Assembly (NCBI RefSeq): GCF_016055025.1
Contig: NZ_JAECVW010000002.1
Source: Thermoactinomyces intermedius
Lineage (GTDB): Bacteria; Bacillota; Bacilli; Thermoactinomycetales; Thermoactinomycetaceae
Direction: 5' to 3' (one strand)
Length of the DNA stretch: 64,000 nucleotides
Shown here: positions 1-8,627 of the stretch, in pieces
Position numbering within the stretch: the first letter of the stretch is position 1
How the letters are laid out: each line of letters opens with the position of its first letter
Position numbers and translations under genes: made by a program
The notes under the pieces: generated by a model
Databases searched by the model: none
What the model saw: the letters and a program-made list of their open reading frames with translations, nothing else
Told to the model about the DNA's origin: nothing

Positions 1-761
1 TCTTCGGCAATCTTCGAAAAGCTTTCCGTCGACCCCGTCGTAAAGAAGCGGTGTTTGGGCGAATGCTGATCCGAAAGCAATTGTTGGTGCTGCAAAATCG
101 TGCTTAACTCCACCGCGGTTTCTTCCGCCGAGCTGATGATGGACACCGATTCGCTCACCGCTTTTCGGATGGAATCCGCCAAAAGGGGATAATGCGTGCA
201 TCCGAGAATCAAGGTGTCCATGGAAGTGTTCCGGAGCGGGGACAACGTGTCGGCAACTATGTCATCGGCCAAAGCGGTATGGCGATACCCGCTTTCCACC
301 AGCGGCACAAAGGCCGGACAGGCCAGACTGTGAATGGTCAAGTCGGGATGGATTTTGCGGAGAGCCTGTTCATAAGCCCCGCTTTGAATCGTTCCCTGCG
401 TGCCGATCACGCCAATCGTTTTGTTTTTCGTCGCTTTAATGGCCGCCCGCGCTCCGGGATCAATCACTCCCAGGACCGGAATGTCCACCTGTTCTCTCAC
501 CAAATCCAGCGCTGCGGCGGTTGCGGTATTGCACGCGATCAAAATCGCTTTGATCGGATGATTCATCAAAAACCGGACAATGCCCATGGTGAATTTCCGG
601 ACTTCTTCTTTGCTGCGGGGGCCATACGGACAGCGTTTGGTATCCCCCACATAATAAATGGTCTCCCGGGGCAACTGCCGCATCACTTCACGGGCAACGG
701 TCAACCCGCCGACCCCGGAATCAAGGATGCCGATCGCCCGGTCTCTGGTTTGCTGCATCAT
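1..761 (-). CDS. murI: Glutamate racemase, 3' part cut by window edge
   Basis: Interconverts L- and D-glutamate to supply D-Glu for peptidoglycan. About 253 residues are visible and the C-terminus lies beyond base 1. The N-terminus reads DRAIGILDSGVGGLTVA, the family's phosphate-binding/active-site start. The first catalytic cysteine lies in ACNTATAAAL and the second in GCTHYPLL. These motifs are characteristic of the Asp/Glu racemase family. Two consecutive ATG codons (761 and 758) follow a GGAG at 774-777, so the exact start is uncertain by one codon. The gene is transcribed away from the MarR gene on the same strand. In Bacillales this enzyme is normally essential. Confidence 0.93.
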   Translation of the reverse strand, partial: MMQQTRDRAIGILDSGVGGLTVAREVMRQLPRETIYYVGDTKRCPYGPRSKEEVRKFTMGIVRFLMNHPIKAILIACNTATAAALDLVREQVDIPVLGVIDPGARAAIKATKNKTIGVIGTQGTIQSGAYEQALRKIHPDLTIHSLACPAFVPLVESGYRHTALADDIVADTLSPLRNTSMDTLILGCTHYPLLADSIRKAVSESVSIISSAEETAVELSTILQHQQLLSDQHSPKHRFFTTGSTESFSKIAE

Positions 762-878
762 ACAAAAATCCAACTCCTATCCCTCTGTCTCAACCGGATA
801 TGATATCATATTGGTTTCCCCAAGAATTGGAACACAGGCAACAAAAACCTCCATTCGGTGCATGAATGGAGGAAAACC

Positions 879-1328
879 TCAATCTTTTTTCATTTCATGA
901 TACAAAACGGATAAATGTTTTTGGATTTGCTCCGTCTCTTCAGATGACAAATGCGAGAGAATGTCGGACAAATACTGCCGACGGGCTGCCAAAACTTCAT
1001 CGATGATTTTCCGCCCTTTATCCAATAAACGGATCCGCACCACGCGCCGGTCACGTTCATCCCTTATCCGTTCCACCACTTCGTTTTTCTCCATCCGGTC
1101 AATCAAATCGGTCATCGTACTGCAAGCCAAAAACATTTTTTGACTCAATTCCCCGATGGTTAAATCCCCGTTTTCCTGAAGCAACAACAAAGCTGAAAAC
1201 TGGGGCGGGGTCACCGGAAACCGGTCCAGGATTTCCCTTCCTTTTCTTTTGACAATCACACTGATTTCCCGCAATAAAAATTCGATTTCAGCAAATCGCT
1301 CGTAAGAGACCGGCTTTTTCTTTTCCAT
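879..1328 (-). CDS. MarR family transcriptional regulator
   Basis: Encodes 149 residues with the winged-helix fold of MarR repressors. The recognition-helix region LTIGELSQKMFLACSTMTDL and the wing with the conserved DERDRRVVRIRLLDKG motif are both clear. Such proteins bind palindromes as dimers and are released by small ligands or oxidation. The start is supported by AAAGGAG seven bases upstream. The gene is divergent from the spermidine synthase gene, and the 160-base gap between them is AT-rich with TATATATAAAATTATA-type sequence, so it may control itself or speE. The ligand cannot be told from sequence. A second, distinct MarR gene lies at 3571-4023. Confidence 0.9.
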   Translation of the reverse strand: MEKKKPVSYERFAEIEFLLREISVIVKRKGREILDRFPVTPPQFSALLLLQENGDLTIGELSQKMFLACSTMTDLIDRMEKNEVVERIRDERDRRVVRIRLLDKGRKIIDEVLAARRQYLSDILSHLSSEETEQIQKHLSVLYHEMKKD

Positions 1329-1489
1329 AAGCCTCTCCTTTATTTCAAACTTTCATCATACCCTTATCAAGAAAGTATATATAAAATTATACACCTTGAC
1401 AAACCAAATCCAGTAAACAAAAAACTGCAAAACGGTGACACATCTGATAAAATGGTGTCTCGGTAACATATATGAAGGAGGTTGGACGG

Positions 1490-2338
1490 TTGAACCAAAC
1501 ACCTGAATTTCTGCAAGAAAAAAACGGGGATTTATGGCTGATCGAAGATGAACGGGAAAACATGAAGGTGAGTTACCGGATCAAAGAAGTGGTGTTTTCG
1601 GAAAAATCCCCTTTTCAACATGTCATGATTTTGGATTCATATGATTTCGGCCGCATGCTCGTTTTGGACGGCGTGGTGCAAACCACTTCCCTGGACGGCC
1701 ACATCTACAATGAAATGATCACCCACATCCCGCTTTCCATCCACCCGAATCCCGAGCGCGTGCTGATCATCGGGGGCGGGGACTGCGGAGCCGCCCGGGA
1801 AGTATGCAAATATGAGAATGTCAAAGAAATCGACATGGTGGAAATTGACGAGCTGGTGGTCGACGCCTGCAAAAAATACCTGCCGGCGGTTTCCGGAAAT
1901 CTTTCCGATCCCCGGGTGAACTTTATTTTTAATGACGGGATCAAACATGTGGAAAACATTCGGGATCACTACGATGTGATCATCGTGGACTCCTCCGATC
2001 CCGTGGGCCCTGCCAGAGCGCTTTTTGAAAAAAGCTTCTATGAAAACATCCACCGGGCTTTAAAAGAAGACGGATTAATGGTGTGCCAAAGCCAGTCCCC
2101 GCTGTTTCACCGATCCGTCATGAACCAAACCATCCGCCACATCCGCGATCTGTATCCGGCCGTCAAAGTATACACGGCAACGGTTCCCACCTATCCGGGC
2201 GGCTTCTGGAGCTTCACCCTGGGCTCCAAAAATTATGATCAAGTGTATGTGGACCGCTTCGAAAAAGACACCAAATACGTCAACCATTCCATCCTGACCA
2301 CCTGTTTTGACGTGCCGGCCTTTTTGAAACATGATTAA
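1490..2338 (+). CDS. speE: Spermidine synthase
   Basis: Transfers the aminopropyl group of decarboxylated SAM to putrescine. The 282-residue product has the SpeE aminopropyltransferase core: LDGVVQTTSLDGHIYNEM near residue 60, the glycine-rich VLIIGGGDCGAAREV, and the catalytic DSSDPVGPA loop. Length matches Bacillus SpeE (about 276). The start is taken as TTG at 1490 because AAGGAGG (1475-1481) sits eight bases before it. An in-frame ATG at 1472 would overlap that ribosome binding site. No speB or speD neighbour is visible here; the gene appears to be transcribed alone and ends at a strong hairpin. Confidence 0.93.
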   Translation: MNQTPEFLQEKNGDLWLIEDERENMKVSYRIKEVVFSEKSPFQHVMILDSYDFGRMLVLDGVVQTTSLDGHIYNEMITHIPLSIHPNPERVLIIGGGDCGAAREVCKYENVKEIDMVEIDELVVDACKKYLPAVSGNLSDPRVNFIFNDGIKHVENIRDHYDVIIVDSSDPVGPARALFEKSFYENIHRALKEDGLMVCQSQSPLFHRSVMNQTIRHIRDLYPAVKVYTATVPTYPGGFWSFTLGSKNYDQVYVDRFEKDTKYVNHSILTTCFDVPAFLKHD

Positions 2339-2362
2339 ATTAAAATACACTTCTTCAGAAAC

Positions 2363-2396
2363 AAAAAAATCCCTCCTGTTTGAAGGAGGGATTTTG
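2363..2396. terminator. Bidirectional hairpin terminator
   Basis: AATCCCTCC-TGTTTGA-GGAGGGATT forms a stem flanked by an A-run on the left and TTTT on the right, so it can stop both speE and the convergent gene ending at 2398. Confidence 0.85.
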
Positions 2397-2397
2397 C

Positions 2398-3399
2398 TTA
2401 ATCGTTTTCCTGCAATTGATTCAATAAATTTCGCCAACCGTGAAGGTGCGCCAGCGTCGTCACTTCACGCCGGATTTTTTCGTGGCGGCAATCGGCAAAA
2501 TCGGCAAACACTTGCTCCAGATCCCCGATTTCCCGTTTGACCAAGGGACAATCCAAATATCCGAGCAAATGAATAAACCATTCATAATTGCCGTTTAATG
2601 CCTCTTCTTTTAACTCTTCTATGGTAAAGAGCTGATAAAAAGGGAATTGATCCAAGGCCAGAACCACATCAAAGGGAGCATCCACCGGCAATTTTCCGGC
2701 AGGTTTCTCCTCTGACGCCAGTTTATTTAAGGTTTGCCTCTTCCCTTCCAGGTAAGGGCACGGCCTGTAGTGGACAAACAGATAAAAAATGCCCCATTGA
2801 TCCTCCATCGGGATGCGGTACAAGGAGAAAATGGAACCGGAGTAATTCGTGTACCATTGTGACCACTGCCCTCCGTCCGCAGTGGCCGTCACCATCCGGT
2901 CGGTGCGCAAAAAAGGATTGAACGCCGCGCTGTTTTCCAAGTCAACCATTTCATGTTCATAATGGCCGACGCCTATGTAAAAGGAAGACCATTTCAAGCG
3001 CTCTTCTGTCAGCGGTGTCAACTGCCGCTGGCTCGTTCCTCTCCAAACCTGCGGGATCGTGTGGTGAGGCAAGCGCATTTGCTCCATTTGCCAACCCGGC
3101 GACAAATAATAATCCGAAAAGCGCCGGACTTCATCCAAATCGGCCGGAATGGCCAACGGATATGAAACACATCCTTGAAAGATTGCAAAAATTTGATGTT
3201 CCACCAAAGGTTGATAAGCAAGCACAATACCGCGGGGAATGCTCAGATCCCTCGCTTCGGCAAAAACGATCAAATCAGCTTCCCGATCCATAAACTGTGC
3301 CAGCTCATCCAAAAAAGCAGCTTCATCCAAAAACTCAAATCCCGTTTCCTGCCAACGCTGATCCCATTTCCAGCTTTGCAACCAGCCGGGTAGCTGCAT
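2398..3399 (-). CDS. Hypothetical protein, unrecognised
   Basis: A 333-residue soluble protein with no family I recognise. It is rich in aromatic residues (many W, F and Y) and acidic patches, has no signal peptide or membrane segment, and ends with a helical stretch (TTLAHLHGWRNLLNQL). The start at 3399 (MQLPGWLQSWKW) is chosen because AAGGATG lies seven bases upstream. The longer frame to 3447 has no ribosome binding site. It is convergent with speE and shares its terminator. The YFHYRP/LYRIP segment around an SMI1-like length could suggest a SUKH-type scaffold, but no diagnostic motif was found, so no function is assigned. Confidence 0.7.
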   Translation of the reverse strand: MQLPGWLQSWKWDQRWQETGFEFLDEAAFLDELAQFMDREADLIVFAEARDLSIPRGIVLAYQPLVEHQIFAIFQGCVSYPLAIPADLDEVRRFSDYYLSPGWQMEQMRLPHHTIPQVWRGTSQRQLTPLTEERLKWSSFYIGVGHYEHEMVDLENSAAFNPFLRTDRMVTATADGGQWSQWYTNYSGSIFSLYRIPMEDQWGIFYLFVHYRPCPYLEGKRQTLNKLASEEKPAGKLPVDAPFDVVLALDQFPFYQLFTIEELKEEALNGNYEWFIHLLGYLDCPLVKREIGDLEQVFADFADCRHEKIRREVTTLAHLHGWRNLLNQLQEND

Positions 3400-3570
3400 A
3401 AAGATCATCCTTTTTATCAATATCCTTGAATTGTATTGAATACACAACTTTCGTTATTTGACAAATCCGCCCTCCATTTCTGATCTTTTTTAAGGGGGAT
3501 TTTTCTCTGTTTTTACTGGCATTTTGACGTCTTTTTGCAGTGATAGACCCTTAAACATTTTCCGAAAAAT

Positions 3571-4023
3571 TTATTCCGTCCGTTTTTCGTCGTTTACGAT
3601 CCGCTCCAATTTTTCATAAATTTCCAGCAAGCGGATCAAATCTTCTTGGGACAAATTGGACAAATAGCGTTTCACCACTTCTTCACTGATTTTTTTCGCT
3701 TTGGCCAATATATTTTTTCCTTCTTCCGTCAGCTCAATGACAACCACGCGACGGTCAAAAACATCCTGGGAGCGCCTTACCCACTGGTGGGCTTCCAAAC
3801 GGTCTATCATCAACGTCACCGCACTGGGCTTGACTTCCATCATGTTGGCAATGTCGGTCGCCCGGCATCGGTCGCTCGACCCGATATAACTCAAAATATG
3901 AAACTGTGCCCGGGTCAAACCGATTTCGGATAACGCCGTGGTAATATGCTGTCCGATTCTCCGGGTAATGGCATATTGTTTCATTTGAATGTTGGTAATA
4001 ATGTTCTCGTGATCAAATGTCAT
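3571..4023 (-). CDS. MarR family transcriptional regulator
   Basis: A 150-residue winged-helix repressor: LTRAQFHILSYIGSS leads into RATDIANMMEVKPSAVTLMI (recognition helix) and the wing DRRVVVIELTEEGK. ATG at 4023 follows GGGGAG, whereas the upstream ATG at 4053 lacks a ribosome binding site. A perfect 31-bp palindrome (4064-4094) overlaps the -10 region of a promoter whose -35 is TTGACA (4105-4110, minus strand), the arrangement expected for autorepression. The upstream neighbour is the IPP isomerase gene on the same strand, about 80 bases away. The regulon beyond self-control cannot be read from the window. Confidence 0.88.
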   Translation of the reverse strand: MTFDHENIITNIQMKQYAITRRIGQHITTALSEIGLTRAQFHILSYIGSSDRCRATDIANMMEVKPSAVTLMIDRLEAHQWVRRSQDVFDRRVVVIELTEEGKNILAKAKKISEEVVKRYLSNLSQEDLIRLLEIYEKLERIVNDEKRTE

Positions 4024-4063
4024 CCGTCTCCCCGCTTTCCATCTCATTCCCATTGGTTAGGAA

Positions 4064-4094
4064 GGTTAATATTTAATTTTATTAAATATTAACC
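4064..4094. promoter_or_regulatory. Perfect inverted repeat, likely MarR operator
   Basis: GGTTAATATTTAAT-TTT-ATTAAATATTAACC has 14-bp arms without mismatch. On the minus strand TTGACA (4110-4105) and TATTTA (4088-4083) are spaced by 16 bp, so the palindrome covers the -10 of the marR promoter. Operator function is inferred from position and symmetry. Confidence 0.7.
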
Positions 4095-4136
4095 ACCGGT
4101 CCGTTGTCAACCAAAACGGAAGCGATTACACCGCGG

Positions 4137-5180
4137 TCACTGCCATGCATGAAACACCAACCGGTCGGTCTGGAACAGTTCCTTGACGGAACCGATGCCC
4201 GCTCCAAACATGGCAATTTTCATTTCCATCATCACCTGCCGGAGCCGGTCGATCAACATATCCTGCCGGTCATCAGCCGCATAGGGCAAAAGCGAACGTC
4301 CAAATCCGGCCAGATCTGCTCCCAACGCAATCGCCTTCGCGGCATCCACCCCGTTTTTCAATCCGCCGCTGGCAAGGATCGTTCCGGAAGGGACCGCACT
4401 CCGCGCTTCGATCACACATTCCGCCGTCGGAATCCCCCAATTTTCAAAAGCTTGTGCCGCTTTTTTCAGCAAGGGGGTGGTCCGGTGCTTTTCCACCTGA
4501 CTCCACGAAGTGCCGCCCGCTCCGGCCACATCCACAAATTGCACACCGCAATCAAACAGGGTTTTGACCAATTCGCCGTTGATTCCCCAACCCACTTCTT
4601 TGACGCCGACGGGAAAAGAAACGCGCCGGCACAGCTTTTCAATTTTCCGGAGGATGCCTTTGAAATTGACATCCCCCTCCGGCTGAAACACTTCTTGCAT
4701 CGAATTCAGATGCAAAACCAGCGCATCGGCTTCCGCCGTCTCCACGAAGCGGTAACACTCTTCTTCCCCGATCCCGTGATTCAGTTGCACGGCTCCGATA
4801 TTGGCGATCAACGGAATATCCGGGGCATGGCGCCGGACTTGAAAGGTGTGTTCCACCGCCGGGCGGTCCAGAATCACACGCATCGATCCGAGCGCCATCC
4901 CCCACCCGCACTCTTGGGCCGCAATGGCCAACATGCGGTTGATCTCCCCCGTTTCTTCGGTCCCGCCGGTCATCGAGCTGATGAAAAGCGGTGCTTTCAA
5001 AGGTTTCCCCAAAAAGGAACAGGAAAGATCAATTTCACGAAAATCCAGCTCCGGCAACGCCTGATGAACAAAGCGGTAATGTTCCAATCCGGTGGTCACT
5101 TGCCGGCTGGTCACATTTTCATTCAGCACGATTTCGATATGTTCGTCCTTTCGTTTCTGCACCCGAGACTTCGACTTCAT
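4137..5180 (-). CDS. fni: Type 2 isopentenyl-diphosphate isomerase
   Basis: The FMN- and NADPH-dependent enzyme that converts isopentenyl to dimethylallyl diphosphate for isoprenoid synthesis. The 347 residues start with the typical RKDEHIEIVL and continue with FLGKPLKAPLFISSMTGGT (flavin pocket), LHLNSMQE, GVKEVGWG and the phosphate-binding SGGLKNGVDAAKAIALGADLAG. Length matches the family (about 345-350). The start at 5180 has GAAAGGA eight bases upstream. The presence of the FMN type rather than the metal-dependent type fits Bacillales. It lies between the yitT gene upstream and marR downstream, all on the minus strand. Confidence 0.95.
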   Translation of the reverse strand: MKSKSRVQKRKDEHIEIVLNENVTSRQVTTGLEHYRFVHQALPELDFREIDLSCSFLGKPLKAPLFISSMTGGTEETGEINRMLAIAAQECGWGMALGSMRVILDRPAVEHTFQVRRHAPDIPLIANIGAVQLNHGIGEEECYRFVETAEADALVLHLNSMQEVFQPEGDVNFKGILRKIEKLCRRVSFPVGVKEVGWGINGELVKTLFDCGVQFVDVAGAGGTSWSQVEKHRTTPLLKKAAQAFENWGIPTAECVIEARSAVPSGTILASGGLKNGVDAAKAIALGADLAGFGRSLLPYAADDRQDMLIDRLRQVMMEMKIAMFGAGIGSVKELFQTDRLVFHAWQ

Positions 5181-5260
5181 AACGCAATCCTTTCTTCACA
5201 GGCAATTCCAACTATAGTTTAACGCAAGTCTGACCCGCTTCATGCAAAGTTCAACGTTTT

Positions 5261-6091
5261 TTAACCATTTTCTTCGTTGAAATCCCGGTGAAAATATCCC
5301 ATCACTTCCACAGTTTCCATGATATTGACAAACGCTTTGGGATCGTTTTCCATGATCACCCTTTTCACTTCCGCCAATTGGTAGCGGGAAATAATCATGA
5401 ACAGGACTTTTCGTTTTTCCCGGGTGTAAGCTCCCTCCCCGTCGACAATCGTGATTCCCCGCACCAGCCGGGAAATCAGGCTTTTCCGGATTTCCTCCCC
5501 TTTGCTGGTGATGATCATCAAAGTGACTTTCAAATGTTTGGTATGAATCATGTCAATCACTTTGCCGGTGGCAAAAATGGACAACATGGTGTAAAGGGCC
5601 GTGTCCCAGTCAAACAAAAACCCTGAAACAAACACGATCACCGCATTCAGGGTAAAGGTGAGCGTCCCCAGGGAAAACTCTTTTTTTCGGGTCAGCAAAA
5701 AGACAATGATATCCAATCCCCCGGTGGAACCGGATGAACGAAAGATAAATCCGGTACCGATGCCGGCGAGCACGCCCCCGAACAGCGAGGACATGATCGG
5801 GTCGCTGGAAATTGGTTCAACGGGAATCAACCACAAGGCCACCGAGGTGACGACAACCGAAAGAATCGTATTGATGATGAACTTTTTCCCCAGCTTCATG
5901 TATCCGAGCAGAAGCAAAGGAAGATTCAACGCAAAGTTGATGACCCCGGTGTTGATCGGCGTCAACAAACTGATAATCATGGCGATCCCGGAAACGCCGC
6001 TGCTTAAAATCTTATGCGGCAACAAAAACACATTCCATGCAAAGGCAATCAAGATGGAAGAAAGGACAATAATCACCATTCGCAAAACCAT
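5261..6091 (-). CDS. YitT family membrane protein (DUF161/DUF2179)
   Basis: A 276-residue integral membrane protein with about six hydrophobic segments, beginning MVIIVLSSILIAFAWNVFLLPH. The family signatures are the glycine-rich GGVLAGIGTGFIFRSSGSTGGLD and the C-terminal cytoplasmic DUF2179 domain, which ends near VNIMETVEVMGYF. Bacillus genomes carry several YitT/YpjC/YvjA paralogues whose substrate is unknown, so transport is an inference. An AAAGTGATG precedes the ATG at 6091. It is followed by fni on the same strand but about 80 bases separate them. Confidence 0.9.
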   Translation of the reverse strand: MVLRMVIIVLSSILIAFAWNVFLLPHKILSSGVSGIAMIISLLTPINTGVINFALNLPLLLLGYMKLGKKFIINTILSVVVTSVALWLIPVEPISSDPIMSSLFGGVLAGIGTGFIFRSSGSTGGLDIIVFLLTRKKEFSLGTLTFTLNAVIVFVSGFLFDWDTALYTMLSIFATGKVIDMIHTKHLKVTLMIITSKGEEIRKSLISRLVRGITIVDGEGAYTREKRKVLFMIISRYQLAEVKRVIMENDPKAFVNIMETVEVMGYFHRDFNEENG

Positions 6092-6189
6092 TTCGCATCA
6101 CTTTCACTTTCTGTTTTCTGATATTCACAGCCATCTAGTATAACATCATCTTTCTCCGGAAGATATCCTATTCTTCAATTTTCCTGATA

Positions 6190-6226
6190 AAAACAAACCC
6201 TTTTCTCCAAAGAGGAGAAAGGGCTT
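6190..6226 (-). terminator. Terminator of the radical SAM gene
   Basis: On the minus strand CCCTTTCTCC-TCTTT-GGAGAAAAGGG is followed by TTTGTTTTT directly after the stop codon at 6225. Confidence 0.8.
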
Positions 6227-7970
6227 AGTCATTGTCCGGATCCATGGTATAAATCTTCACCGGTTTTCCCGGTTCATAATAAGCGATCATCAATTGTTTT
6301 TTCAAGAGGATTTCGCCGGTCTTACGGTATCTTTCCAAATCAAACGGCACCGACTCGATCACCGCATGCTTGAACAACTGCCTTTCGCTCACCGGTTGCT
6401 CCCCGAAATCTCCCGAGACTTTCTCCGGCGATTTCAACGCCATTTTCAAATAAGCGGCTTGTTCCTCCTTGCTCAGTGTCCAGTCCCACCATACTTTGCG
6501 CGGACGGTGACGATGATTGAGATAATAGTCATACTTCATCAACCCCAAAATCACATCCGGCTGTGAAGTGCCCCTGCTTTTCAGAAAGGAAACCAGACGC
6601 AAAAAGAGATCTTCCAACTGATGCCCGATTCGTTGCCATCCCTGCTCCTCCCAGTAGTCGCCAAACTCCTGGAAAAAGTCAAAGGCAGAAGGAAACTCGT
6701 GCTCAATCAAATAGTTCAAGGTGTGGTCCATGCGATGCGCATTCCAATACTTTTCCAACACATCCTCCACGCGCTTGATGCGGACAATGTCGGCAAAGGA
6801 AAGGTCCTTATTGCCCAAGATCTCATAAGGTGCCCGCTCCATGTAAACATACTCATACTGATCAGCCTGGATGCGAAGTCCCGTTCCCCTCAACATTTTC
6901 AAAAAGCCCAGTTGCAATTCTTCCGGCCGCAGGGCAAATACATCATTAAATGTCTTTTTAAACGTGTCATAATCTTCATGGGGCAATCCGGCGATCAAAT
7001 CCAGGTGCTGGGCAATCTTGCCGCTTTCTTTGATCATGTTCACCGTGCGCGACAGTTTGGAGAAGTTTTGTCTCCGTTTCACCGCCAAGTTGGTCGGGTC
7101 GTTCGTCGATTGAACCCCGATTTCAAAGCGGAAAATCCCCGGAGGCGCATTTTCCGTCAAAAATTGCAACACTTCCGGCCGCATGATATCTGCCGTGATC
7201 TCGAACTGGAACACACACCCTTGGTGATGGTCAATGAGAAACCGGAAAATCTCCAGCGCATAATCCCGCTTGATATTAAACGTCCGGTCCACAAATTTGA
7301 TCAGCTTTGCCCCGTTTTCAATCAAGTACATGAGGTCCGCCTTCGTCCGTTCGATATCAAAATACCGGACCCCCACTTCAATGCTGGACAAGCAAAACTG
7401 GCAATTAAACGGACATCCCCGGCTCGTCTCGAAATAAATCACCCGCTTGGACAAGTCGGGCAAATCTTCCGGAAAGCGGTGCGGAGTCGGAATCTCATTC
7501 AAGTGCAACTTGGGCCGCGGTGGATTGAGGATCACTTCTTCCCCCTGGCGGTAAGCCACTCCCAACACCTGATCATACCGCTCTTCTGTGCTGATCTCCT
7601 TCAGCAAGTGATGAAACGTCGCTTCCCCTTCCCCCATCACAATGAAATCCACTTGCGGCAACCGTTCCATCCATTCACGGGTGTCATACGACACTTCCGG
7701 CCCGCCCAGCACAATCTTTGTCTGAGGCATGATTTTTTTTATCATATCCAAAATCGGAATGGTCTCTTCAATATTCCATATGTAACAAGAAAAACCGATC
7801 ACATCGGGCCGGCGTTGATACAGATCCGAAACCACATTCATCGCCGGATCCTTGATCGTGTACTCCGCAATCTCCACATCAAATTCCCGGCTGCTGTATG
7901 CTTTTAAATACCGCAACGCCAAAGAAGTATGAATGTACTTTGCATTCAACGTCGCCAAAACCACTTTCAT
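6225..7970 (-). CDS. B12-binding domain radical SAM protein
   Basis: A 581-residue radical SAM enzyme. Residues about 1-130 form a cobalamin-binding domain (VVLATLNAKYIHTSLALRYL, DVIGFSCYIWNIEETI, IVLGGPEVSYD). The [4Fe-4S] cluster motif CPFNCQFC (CxxxCxxC) follows at about residue 185. The rest is a TIM-barrel core and a C-terminal DUF4080-type domain. ATG at 7970 is chosen because GAGG lies nine bases upstream; the open frame extends eight codons further. The substrate is unknown. Related proteins in Bacilli are annotated only by domain. It is a single-gene unit with its own terminator. Confidence 0.9.
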   Translation of the reverse strand: MKVVLATLNAKYIHTSLALRYLKAYSSREFDVEIAEYTIKDPAMNVVSDLYQRRPDVIGFSCYIWNIEETIPILDMIKKIMPQTKIVLGGPEVSYDTREWMERLPQVDFIVMGEGEATFHHLLKEISTEERYDQVLGVAYRQGEEVILNPPRPKLHLNEIPTPHRFPEDLPDLSKRVIYFETSRGCPFNCQFCLSSIEVGVRYFDIERTKADLMYLIENGAKLIKFVDRTFNIKRDYALEIFRFLIDHHQGCVFQFEITADIMRPEVLQFLTENAPPGIFRFEIGVQSTNDPTNLAVKRRQNFSKLSRTVNMIKESGKIAQHLDLIAGLPHEDYDTFKKTFNDVFALRPEELQLGFLKMLRGTGLRIQADQYEYVYMERAPYEILGNKDLSFADIVRIKRVEDVLEKYWNAHRMDHTLNYLIEHEFPSAFDFFQEFGDYWEEQGWQRIGHQLEDLFLRLVSFLKSRGTSQPDVILGLMKYDYYLNHRHRPRKVWWDWTLSKEEQAAYLKMALKSPEKVSGDFGEQPVSERQLFKHAVIESVPFDLERYRKTGEILLKKQLMIAYYEPGKPVKIYTMDPDND

Positions 7971-8261
7971 CTTCATCAACCTCTTCTGAATCATATCCTG
8001 TTTTCCATTTCCTCTTATCTATCCTAAACAGAATACCACAGAAACGGACAAAAAGCCCTCCCCGCCGCATTCCTTTCCCCGCCAAACAAAAATCCGCCAA
8101 CCGTTTAATGTCCGGAAGCGGATTGTATGACCAAACCCCGATTCCGCAAATCTTCCATTTTCTCAAATCAATGCCCTTTCCCCAAACAACCAGCCCATCC
8201 AAGGGTTTTTTCTATATCAATATACCGTTTTCGTCCAAGTCCAACAAATGATTCTCCCATA

Positions 8262-8418
8262 TTGACACTCCACACGGCTGAAGCCGTGGGATTCTTGGGT
8301 CGTTAGCATCCGTAGTCCGTTTCCGTTTTGGACAACGCCCAAGTTCAGGGGTGTGTCATCACCCCGTCCCATGTGGTTAGAGTGTACCCACATGGGCGGC
8401 GTACCTGTTACCAGTACG
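8262..8418 (-). ncRNA. Omega-RNA (reRNA) scaffold and IS605-type right end, remnant
   Basis: Directly after the tnpB stop the minus strand carries a structured region ending with the hairpin CACGGCTTCAGCCGTG and then GGAGTGTCAA (8262-8271). This hairpin-plus-TCAA terminus is the usual right end of IS200/IS605 elements and the 3' end of the TnpB guide-RNA scaffold. Base 8261 and below would be the guide. No left end or full tnpB remains, so it is a relic. The assignment rests on resemblance to the family and was not searched. Confidence 0.65.
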
Positions 8419-8517
8419 CTAGGCTACTAACCCAGAAAGGGCTTTAGCTATATTGATTGCTCCATTCAGATCAGCATGGCAGGTATAACCACACTTTTTG
8501 CATCTGAAATGGTTATG
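8419..8517 (-). pseudogene. tnpB C-terminal fragment
   Basis: The minus strand encodes HNHFRCKKCGYTC-HADLNGAINIAKALSGLVA and a TAG stop. This is the C-terminal zinc ribbon half (CxxC) plus the last RuvC aspartate (HADLNGA) of TnpB, the RNA-guided nuclease of IS605/IS1341 elements. Only about 33 codons survive; an in-frame stop lies just upstream and the rest of the gene is missing. No transposase activity can remain. Confidence 0.8.
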
Positions 8518-8627
8518 ACATCAATTATTTTTGTTAGTTCATAAGGCTTTATGACTCCATGGAAAAAACAGTATTTTAATGTTTGGTTTACACGTTCAGA
8601 AGCACAAGAACGGTAAAATTGAATAGC

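Noticed and set aside
1329..1489. MarR operator between marR and speE
   Set aside because: The gap is AT-rich with partial symmetry, but no convincing palindrome was found.
4104..5222. A long reading frame (372 codons) on the plus strand opposite fni
   Set aside because: It is the antisense shadow of the IPP isomerase gene; no ribosome binding site and low-complexity His/Pro-rich product.
6621..7907. A 428-codon plus-strand frame opposite the radical SAM gene
   Set aside because: Antisense shadow of a clear radical SAM protein; composition rich in His, Arg and Pro.
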